From the NCBI GenBank assembly GCA_003136335.1, contig PLEA01000427.1:317-6602 (forward strand): a DNA stretch of 6,286 nucleotides, written 5' to 3'. The notes beneath the pieces were generated by a model. It saw only the letters and a program-made list of their open reading frames with translations. It searched no databases and had not been told where the DNA came from. Positions 1-5,700 of this stretch are shown in pieces. The translations under genes and the position numbers were made by a program. The stretch is from Acidobacteriaceae bacterium. GTDB lineage: Bacteria > Acidobacteriota > Terriglobia > Terriglobales > SbA1. Positions within the stretch are counted from its first letter, which is position 1. Every line of letters begins with the position of its first letter.

Positions 1-189
1 CGCCCCGGAACTCCCGACGCTCTCCCTATCCTCGGTCCAACCGCAACCCCCGGCTACTACGTTGCCACCGGCCACTTCCGCGACGGGATCCTTCTAGCTC
101 CCCTCACCGCAGAACTAATGGCGGCGGTAATCGAAGGCCGCACTCCGGATCATGACCTATCCCCGTTCTCGCCCGAAAGGTTCCACTGA
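1..189 (+). CDS. C-terminal end of ThiO-type glycine oxidase / FAD-dependent amino-acid oxidase (partial, 5' end outside window)
   Basis: The frame starting at base 1 is open for 62 codons and ends at TGA 187-189. The visible tail contains RPGTPDALPILGPT, then YVATGHFRDGILLAPLTAELM, and ends DLSPFSPERFH. This is the C-terminal block of the DAO/ThiO family, flavoenzymes that oxidatively deaminate glycine or other amino acids (in ThiO, giving the imine used to build the thiamine thiazole). In Bacillus subtilis glycine oxidase two arginines in this block lie near the flavin and bind the substrate carboxylate. The equivalents here appear to be the Arg of R-P-G (visible residue 1) and the Arg of H-F-R-D-G (visible residue 27), and the GILLAP stretch closes the FAD site. 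The N-terminal Rossmann fold is outside the window, so ThiO cannot be separated firmly from a generic D-amino-acid dehydrogenase. No thiamine gene is visible. A terminator follows 10 bases after the stop, so this is the last gene of its transcript. Confidence 0.8.
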   Translation, partial: RPGTPDALPILGPTATPGYYVATGHFRDGILLAPLTAELMAAVIEGRTPDHDLSPFSPERFH

Positions 190-199
190 GAGCCGGGTG

Positions 200-239
200 C
201 CCCAGTTCTCGCGTCTTTTGCGAGAACTGGGGACTTTTT
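200..239 (+). terminator. Strong rho-independent terminator of the ThiO-like gene
   Basis: A perfect 13-bp stem, CCCCAGTTCTCGC (200-212) with GCGAGAACTGGGG (220-232), encloses a 7-base loop (213-219). It is followed by AC and a run of five T (235-239). It begins 10 bases after the stop codon at 189. The T-run is only on the + strand side, so it should act on rightward transcription and isolate the oxidase gene from the dipeptidase downstream. Confidence 0.92.
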
Positions 240-310
240 CACTCCCTGGAGTTTCTATGGGATGAACCGGCTGAGCCGTCTTCCTCTGTGAATTCCGTGC
301 TCTCCATTGG

Positions 311-340
311 TGAACGCCTCGCCTTCGTCCGCGCTATACT
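311..340 (+). promoter_or_regulatory. Weak candidate promoter for the M20 dipeptidase gene
   Basis: TATACT (335-340) matches five of six bases of the sigma70 -10 consensus. The best -35 at an acceptable distance is TGAACG (311-316, 18-bp spacer), which is poor at three of six. Transcription would start near 347, giving a leader of about 60 bases before ATG 410. The preceding terminator implies the dipeptidase needs its own promoter in 240-409, and nothing else in that spacer looks better. Sequence match only. Confidence 0.3.
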
Positions 341-409
341 GATTCGTTTCCTCGGACTCTCGATCCGCTATCTTGCGCTGTCTCGCCGAGATCACAGAAA
401 GGATTTACC

Positions 410-1786
410 ATGGCTTCCTCCGCCGTCGATTTTGCCCGCAGTAATCAGCAGCGTTTCCTGAGCGAACTGAAAGATCTTCTACGCATCCCCAGCGTCAGCA
501 CTCTCGAAGAGCACAAGCCCGACATAAACAAAGCCGCCGACTACGTCGCCAACGAACTGCGCCGCATCGGCATGGAAAACGTCGAGGTCATCTCCACCAA
601 GGGACATCCACTCATCTACGCCGACTGGCTGCACGCCACCGGCAAGCCCACCGTCCTCTGCTACGCCCACTACGACGTTCAACCGGCCGAGCCGCTCGAC
701 GAGTGGCACACCCCGCCCTTCGAGCCCACGGAGCGTAACAACAACATCTACGCCCGAGGAGCCGTCGACGACAAAGGTCAGCTTTGGATGGAAGTCAAAG
801 CCCTCGAGTCCCTCATGCAAAGCGGCGGCGGCAAGCTGCCACTCAACGTAAAAATTATTTTCGAAGGCGAAGAGGAAGTCGGTGGTGAAGCCATCGCCGA
901 ATACCTCCGTAAGCAAAAGGCCAAACTGAAGGCTGATTTCGCTCTGGTCTGCGACACGGAACTGTTCGCGCCCGATCTTCCCACGCTGTGCGTCGGCCTG
1001 CGCGGCCTCGTCTACACCGAAATCGAAGCCTACGGCGCCAAGACCGATCTGCACTCCGGCATGTACGGAGGCGCGGCTCCGAATCCTTTCTTCGCCCTGA
1101 TCGAAATTATCAGCAAGCTGAAAGATTCCAAGGGAAAGGTCCTGATCCCCGGCTTCTACAAAGGCGTGAAAGCTCCCAGCAAAGACGAACTCAAGACCTG
1201 GAAGCGCCTGCCCTTCAACGAGGAGCACTACCGCAAAACCGAAGTCGGCTCGAAAGTTCTAACAGGCGAGCCCGGCTATTCAGTTCTATATCGCACCTGG
1301 GCGCGGCCCACGCTCGAAGTCCACGGCATGCCCGGCGGATTCATCGCTGCCGGCGCCAAGACCGTAATCCCCGCCAAAGCCGCTGCAAAAGTTTCCATGC
1401 GCCTCGTTCCCAACCAGGACCCCAATGACATCCTGAAGCGGTACACGAACTTCGTGAAGAAGCTCACACCCAAAGGTATAGAGACGAAGATCAAAGCGTA
1501 TAGCAAGGGTCCGGCCTGCGTGGTCGGCACGGACAATCCCTACATCAAGGCCGCCACCGAAGCTCTCCGCGATACGTTCAAGAAGGAAACGGTTTTCATC
1601 CGCAGCGGCGGCTCGATTCCCATCGTCACCGACTTCCAGGACGTGCTGAAGATTCCCAGCGTAATGATGGGCTTCGGTCTCCCCGACGATAACTTGCATG
1701 CTCCCAACGAGAAGTTCCACATTCCGAACTTCTACCGCGGGATCGAAACGATTTGCCGGTTCTTCGAAAAGCTGGGGGAAAAGTAA
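410..1786 (+). CDS. M20-family metallodipeptidase (carnosinase/PepV-like dipeptidase)
   Basis: The 458-residue product is a cytoplasmic zinc-dependent peptidase of the ArgE/DapE/CPG2/carnosinase group, which cleaves dipeptides or related amide bonds. No signal peptide is visible. The co-catalytic metal site can be read directly: CYAHYDVQP gives His87 and Asp89, RGAVDDKG gives the bridging Asp120, FEGEEEVGG gives the general base Glu155 and ligand Glu156, VCDTELF gives Asp182, and NLHAPNEKF gives His430. The inserted dimerisation domain (about residues 205-385) begins with TDLHSGMYGG, whose His215 corresponds to the conserved His that reaches into the partner subunit's active site. RSGGSIPIV (398-406) is the conserved C-terminal substrate-binding loop. 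Length is normal for carnosinase-like bacterial M20 enzymes (about 450-470). ATG 410 is preceded by AAAGGA (398-403) at six bases, a good ribosome-binding site. It appears monocistronic: a terminator lies upstream and hairpins lie downstream. Exact substrate cannot be deduced. Confidence 0.94.
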   Translation: MASSAVDFARSNQQRFLSELKDLLRIPSVSTLEEHKPDINKAADYVANELRRIGMENVEVISTKGHPLIYADWLHATGKPTVLCYAHYDVQPAEPLDEWHTPPFEPTERNNNIYARGAVDDKGQLWMEVKALESLMQSGGGKLPLNVKIIFEGEEEVGGEAIAEYLRKQKAKLKADFALVCDTELFAPDLPTLCVGLRGLVYTEIEAYGAKTDLHSGMYGGAAPNPFFALIEIISKLKDSKGKVLIPGFYKGVKAPSKDELKTWKRLPFNEEHYRKTEVGSKVLTGEPGYSVLYRTWARPTLEVHGMPGGFIAAGAKTVIPAKAAAKVSMRLVPNQDPNDILKRYTNFVKKLTPKGIETKIKAYSKGPACVVGTDNPYIKAATEALRDTFKKETVFIRSGGSIPIVTDFQDVLKIPSVMMGFGLPDDNLHAPNEKFHIPNFYRGIETICRFFEKLGEK

Positions 1787-1810
1787 GGGTCGGCGGCGCA
1801 TCTGTGTGGG

Positions 1811-1875
1811 GCCGGGTCTTTGACCCGGCGCCGAGCGAAGCTCGGCTAGGTTCGTGCAGCGCGAGCGTTAGCACG
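1811..1875. repeat. Tandem hairpin element (REP-like) between the dipeptidase gene and hicB
   Basis: Two perfect stem-loops sit directly next to each other. The first is GCCGGGTC-TTT-GACCCGGC (1811-1829, 8-bp stem) and the second is GCCGAGC-GAA-GCTCGGC (1830-1846, 7-bp stem). A weaker third can pair CGTGC (1853-1857) with GCACG (1871-1875) across a 13-base loop. No T-run follows, so it is not a classical intrinsic terminator, though it could stabilise or end the dipeptidase mRNA, which stops 24 bases before. The back-to-back, GC-rich, short-loop design is typical of dispersed intergenic REP-like sequences, but only one copy lies in this window, so dispersal is an inference. Confidence 0.5.
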
Positions 1876-1885
1876 CCTCTTCGCA

Positions 1886-1894
1886 TGTTAAAAT
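1886..1894 (+). promoter_or_regulatory. Extended -10 promoter candidate for hicBA, placing the start site at the GTG codon
   Basis: TGTTAAAAT (1886-1894) is an extended -10: TG, one base, then TAAAAT, five of six to consensus. The first hicB base is 1901, seven bases beyond, which is where transcription would be expected to begin. No Shine-Dalgarno sequence exists between the -10 and GTG 1901. The layout therefore fits a leaderless mRNA. No good -35 is seen, as is common for extended -10 promoters. Confidence 0.4.
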
Positions 1895-1900
1895 CTGTTT

Positions 1901-2113
1901 GTGAAATCGCCGCGAAAATTCACCGTCCTCATCGAGCGGGATGAAGATGGCTACCACGTTGCGACCGTCCCTGCCCTCAAGGGCTGCCACCCCCAAGCTA
2001 AGAATCTGGACACACTGATGAAACGCGTTCGAGAAGTGGTCGAGCTTTGCTTGGAAGACAATCGTGGCACTCCTTCCCTTGAGCTGGTCGGCATTCAGCA
2101 GATCTCGCTATGA
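1901..2113 (+). CDS. hicB: HicB-family antitoxin (short form, type II toxin-antitoxin)
   Basis: The 70-residue product begins KFTVLIERDEDGYHVATVPALKGC, the classic HicB opening. It continues with HPQAKNLDTLMKRVREVVELCLED, the helix that packs on the strands of the partial RNase-H-like fold. HicB antitoxins bind and mask the HicA mRNA-cleaving toxin. The protein ends soon after the fold (residue 70), with no C-terminal helix-turn-helix or ribbon-helix-helix domain. This is a short HicB that probably cannot bind DNA on its own. GTG 1901 is chosen because homology begins at residues 6-7 and no in-frame start fits better; the ATG at 1884 is out of frame. No ribosome-binding site precedes it. The stop TGA (2111-2113) overlaps the ATG of hicA (2110-2112), so the two were translationally coupled with the antitoxin first. 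All expected family features are intact, in contrast to the damaged partner. Confidence 0.87.
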   Translation: MKSPRKFTVLIERDEDGYHVATVPALKGCHPQAKNLDTLMKRVREVVELCLEDNRGTPSLELVGIQQISL

Positions 2114-2332
2114 CTCGGGTTCCGCGCCTGAAGGGCAAGGAACTCATTCGCATCCTCGAGAAACTTCGCTTTCGAAGTTGTACGCACCAGCGCGAGCCAC
2201 TCTTTTCTTCGCCATCTGGACGGGAGAACGACCGTTCCCGTGCATTCTGGCGAAGTTCTTGGCCCCGGCCTCTTACGGTCGATCCTGCGCGATGTTGAGC
2301 TCGTGGTAGACGACTTGCTTTGCAGCCTCTAG
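2110..2332 (+). pseudogene. hicA: HicA-family mRNA interferase toxin, frameshifted by one extra base
   Basis: ATG 2110 opens MTRVPRLKGKELIRILEKL, a typical HicA N-terminus. After Phe21 (TTT 2170-2172) the zero frame loses all similarity and stops at TGA 2296-2298. Dropping one T from that TTT restores the family in the frame starting GAA 2174. This reads EVVRTSASHSFLRH, then DGRTTVPVHSGEVLGPGLL and RSILRDVELVVDDLL, ending at TAG 2330-2332. The repaired protein is 73 residues, a normal HicA length with the double-stranded-RNA-binding-like fold. The catalytic His of the S-H motif (His30) and the VPVHSGE strand are kept. Deviations from the usual motif are Arg20 in place of Gly before Phe and Ala28 in place of Gly before S-H. 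HicA is a ribosome-dependent or free mRNA endonuclease that halts translation; as written, this copy should not make active toxin. The run is only three T, so a homopolymer sequencing error is less likely but possible. Confidence 0.82.
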
Positions 2333-2478
2333 ACTTGACGTTCCCCATTGATTCCACCCCCCCGGTTGAGCTAGCCTTACCTTGCTCTCGCGATCTCCCA
2401 CCTCCATATCTGCTCCTACTGAAAAACCATCCAACTGCTGCAATGTGTGTGCAACCCAACGCGGTCCCTCGCAAGCCC

Positions 2479-2494
2479 ACACCATATATGGTGT
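2479..2494. promoter_or_regulatory. Perfect 16-bp palindrome, NrdR-box-like operator candidate
   Basis: ACACCATATATGGTGT is identical to its own reverse complement over all 16 bases. Its length, ACA/TGT ends and alternating AT centre match the published NrdR box pattern (acaCwAtATaTwGtgt). Only the two w positions differ, here C and G. NrdR is the ATP/dATP-sensing repressor of ribonucleotide reductase genes, with a few DNA replication genes also proposed as targets. NrdR boxes normally come in pairs about three helical turns apart, and no second copy was found 30-33 bases to either side. It sits 8 bases upstream of a -35 candidate. Another dimeric regulator remains possible. Confidence 0.45.
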
Positions 2495-2502
2495 TATATC
2501 GC

Positions 2503-2532
2503 TTGACCCCGGCCCAATTTCACCGTTACAGT
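2503..2532 (+). promoter_or_regulatory. Candidate sigma70-like promoter for smc
   Basis: TTGACC (2503-2508, five of six to consensus) and TACAGT (2527-2532, four of six) are separated by 18 bases. Transcription would start near 2539 and leave a leader of about 195 bases before the TTG start of smc. It is the best -35/-10 pair seen in the spacer and lies just downstream of the 16-bp palindrome, an arrangement in which a bound protein could influence polymerase. Sequence match only. Confidence 0.38.
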
Positions 2533-2576
2533 AGCTTAACTTTGTGCCCGCCCTCTCCAGCCTGGGGTGAGAATGC

Positions 2577-2615
2577 CGATGGAAAATGGTCCGGAAGGAC
2601 CCGCAGCATGCATCG
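2577..2615 (+). other. Nested stem-loop in the presumed smc leader
   Basis: GGTCC (2588-2592) pairs perfectly with GGACC (2597-2601) around GGAA, a GNRA-type tetraloop. An outer stem CGATG (2577-2581) can pair with CATCG (2611-2615). The two are separated by unpaired arms of 6 and 9 bases. It is small and could be chance. It ends about 120 bases before the smc start and does not cover the ribosome-binding site. Confidence 0.25.
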
Positions 2616-2723
2616 AATCGAGAAGAGGAATCCCGTTAGTAAACACGCCTGCCCACACAGTCGGCACACCGACGCGAGGCCAAATGACCGGCAACTCGCC
2701 ACTGACAACTGGCCAATGTTTCT

Positions 2724-2729
2724 AAGGAG
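2724..2729 (+). promoter_or_regulatory. Ribosome-binding site that fixes the TTG start of smc
   Basis: AAGGAG (2724-2729) is a strong Shine-Dalgarno match lying six bases before TTG 2736. It decides the start: the frame has a stop at 2703-2705, and the only other near-cognate codon, CTG 2709, lies upstream of this site. Confidence 0.82.
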
Positions 2730-2735
2730 TTCACG

Positions 2736-5700
2736 TTGCTCAAACTGAAGAAGCTCCAGATTCTCGGGTTCAAGTCGTTCTGCGACCGCACCGAACTCAA
2801 GTTCCACGGAGACGGCGTGGCGGCGATCATCGGCCCCAACGGCTGCGGCAAGTCGAATATTTCCGACGCCATCTCCTGGGTGCTGGGCGAGCAGTCGGCC
2901 AAGACCCTGCGCGGCGCACGCATGGAAGACGTCATCTTCGCCGGCACACGCGACCGCAAGCCCACGGGCATGGCGGAAGTGTCGCTCACCCTGATCGACC
3001 CCGAAGCGTACAACGGCTCCGATGCCAATGCGCCCACCGAAATCGATATTCAGAACGAGCTGCCGGAATCCAACATCTCCGACGACTGGGACGAAGCCTC
3101 CATCCGCGCCCGCGCGGCCGAAGCCACCGAGCAAGCCGTCGAAGACGCGCAGCCCGGCAGAACCGAAGAAGTTGAAGTTCCTCGTTCCGAAGTTTCAGGA
3201 GCAAGGGTCAACACGATCGCCGTCGCCTTTCCCGAGGACGAACCGATCTTCGCGCTGCCTGCGCACAATGTCACCGCGCCAGCGACGGCCGCGGCCGTCG
3301 GAACCGCCGCTCCGCATGTGGTTCTCAAGATCCGCCGCCGGAAGTTCAACCAGCAGCAGTTCCGCGCCGGAGAAATTGTGGTCACGCGCCGCCTGTTCCG
3401 CTCCGGCGACAGCGAATATTTGTTGAATGGCAAGCTCTGCCGCCTGCGCGACATTCAGGAATTGTTTATGGGAACCGGCCTGGGTCCCGAGTCCTACGCG
3501 CTCATCGAACAGGGACGCATCGGCCAGATCCTAAGTAGCCGTCCCACCGACCGCCGCGCAATTCTCGAAGAAGCGGCGGGAATCACGAAATTCAAAACAA
3601 AAAAGCGTCTGGCCGAAGCCCGCCTTGAAGACGCCAAGCTGAATCTCTCCCGCATCAACGACATTTTCGACGAAGTCACGCGCCAGATGAATTCGCTGAA
3701 GCGCCAAGCCTCCAAGGCAGAGCGCTACGCCCGCCTGCGCGAAGAGATGCGGGCCAAACTGCGCCTGGTCTTGGCGAGCAAGTTCGCCGCAATCGAGCAG
3801 GAAAGCGCCGAACTCGACTCCCAACTCAACGTCCTCGCCGAAGAAATGCAGCATCGCACCCAGGCCGTGCAGCAACTCGAGGCCGAACACGCCGAGCGCA
3901 CCCAGCGCGGCTACACCATCGAGGCCGAGTTGCGCGAGAACCGTGACCGCATCAGCCAGATCGCTCTGGAAATCGACCGTGCCCATGCTCGCCGCCGTCA
4001 CAACGAAGAACGTTGCGCCGAGTTGCTGGTGCGGGTCGCGTCTTCCGAAGCCGAGTTGGCGCAGGCTCGTCACCGACTGACAGCGCTCGAATCCGAGCGC
4101 GAATCCAACCGTCAGATTCTCGAATCCGCCGCCGCCGACCTGGCCGACGCGCAGGCCGACCTCGTCCTCTGCCAGCAGGACGCCTCTGCGGCAGCAGCGA
4201 GTCTCGCCGAAATCGAGCGTCAGCAGGAAGAATCGCGCGTAGCTATTTTCGATACCGTCTCCTCCGCGTCGCGCCTGCGCAACCAACTCGCGCAAGCCGA
4301 AGAACGCCTGGCTGGAGCCGACCGCGAGGCCCGACGCCTGGAAGCCGAGATTACCAATGCGAGCATTCAAGTCGACGCCTTCGGAGGACAACGCGGCCAA
4401 CTCGCGCTCGAATTTGAAACCGTCAGCCAGCGCGTCAGCGGAATCACCGAAGAGATCATCCAGCTGCGCCGCCTGATCGAACAGAAAAAGCTCGAAGAAA
4501 CCCGTTCCAAGACGAACCTTGATGGTCTCCGCGCGGAATATGCGACCGCGCTTGGTAAGAAGAGTTCGCTCGAAGCCGTCATTGCCGAGCACGGATACTC
4601 CACCGAATCCGTCCGCCGCCTCTTTCAGTCCGGCGTAATGCAGGGCGGTCTAGCGCCCGTGGGCGTGCTCGCAGACTTCCTTGAAGTGGAATCGCGTTAC
4701 GAGCGCGTGGTCGAAGACTTCCTGCGCGACGAACTGAACTACGTCGTCGTAAAGTCCTGGGACGCCGCCGACGAGGGCCTGCGCATGCTGCGCACCGGCG
4801 TCGACGGTCGCGCCACTTTCCTGGTGCATCCGGAAGACGCGCAAGCCAAGTTCTCCTTCGTTCTCGATGAAGCCGCGCACTGTGCTCCGCCCGCGGCGCA
4901 GATCGTTCCGCTGAAGAACACCATTCGCGTGCTCGATGGCTTCGGCAAATCGCTGGAAGTTATCCTACCCAAGCTCCGCGACGGTTACATCGTTCCCGAA
5001 GCCAGCATCGCTCGCGGCTTGGCGCTCGAGAATCCGGATGCTTTCTTCCTTTCTCAAGCCGGCGAGTGCTTTCACAACGTCACCGTCACCGGAGGGAAGC
5101 AGCGCTCCGAGGGCCCGCTCTCGATGAAGCGTGAATTGCGCGAGGTTCTGCGCCAGGTAGAAGATCTGGAACGCGCGCTGCGAGACGAAGAGATGCGCGT
5201 CCTAACCTTGGGCCGCGAAATCAAAGAACTCAGTTCCCTGCTCGACCGCCTGGACGGCGAAAAACGCGAAGCCGAGCATCAGGCGATGACCTCTCGCCAC
5301 ACGCTGCAGCAACTCGATTCAGAGATGACCCGTGTCGGCGAACGCCTCGGCGTCTCACAACTCGAACTCCGTCGACTCGCCGCCGAACGGGCTGAGCAGG
5401 AAAGCATCGTCTGTGCCCGGCAGTCCGACATCGCAACTCTGGAAGAACAGCGTGTTCAGCTCGAACAGCAAATCGCAGCGGCGCAGGAGTCCCTGACTGC
5501 TCTGCGCCAGCGCCGCGAAGAATCAGCCCAGACGACGTCACAGCACGCCGCCCGCGTGGCCACGCTCGAAGAGCGCCACCGCTCGGCCGCAGCTGTTCTG
5601 CAGCGTATCGAATCCCTCTTCTCCGAAATGGGCGAACGCGTCCACGCGCTGGCCTCGCAGATCGAAGCCGCAGGCGCGGACAAGCTGCAGCGCGAAGCGG

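Larger units (their letters stand above)
2333..2735. other. Non-coding stretch between hicA and smc
   Basis: No convincing gene is seen in these 403 bases on either strand. Open frames here give low-complexity, Pro/Arg/Ser-rich translations with no family resemblance and no ribosome-binding sites. No tRNA-like cloverleaf was recognised. The region holds a C7 run (2357-2363), a 16-bp palindrome (2479-2494), a promoter candidate (2503-2532), a nested stem (2577-2615) and the smc ribosome-binding site (2724-2729). The first 145 bases or so (2333-2478) show nothing else. Confidence 0.6.

Noticed and set aside
479..1228. A 249-codon open frame on the - strand within the dipeptidase gene
   Set aside because: It is a mirror of the M20 gene's codon pattern. 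The + strand frame has every catalytic motif, while the antisense translation has none.
1811..1829. Intrinsic terminator of the dipeptidase gene
   Set aside because: The stem is perfect, but it is followed by GCCGAGC and not by a T-run, so it does not meet the criteria for a rho-independent terminator.
2064..2309. An 81-codon + strand frame spanning the hicB end and hicA
   Set aside because: It is in the third frame, matching neither hicB nor either half of hicA, and its translation has no HicA features.
2555..2573. Possible hairpin in CTCTCC...GGTGAG within the smc leader
   Set aside because: Pairing is interrupted and short; it cannot be told from chance.
2320..2748. A 142-codon open frame on the + strand filling the hicA-smc spacer
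   Set aside because: It has no ribosome-binding site, its translation is Pro/Ser/Arg/His-rich with no family resemblance, and it runs over both the smc ribosome-binding site and start and the in-frame end of hicA.
2526..3134. A 202-codon open frame on the - strand across the smc start
   Set aside because: It overlaps the conserved SMC Walker A coding region in antisense and shows no recognisable domain or start signal.
3531..4592. A 353-codon open frame on the - strand within smc
   Set aside because: It lies wholly antisense to the SMC coiled coil. Long antisense frames are expected opposite GC-rich, Glu/Ala/Arg-rich coding sequence, and its Phe/Leu/Gly-rich translation shows no domain.
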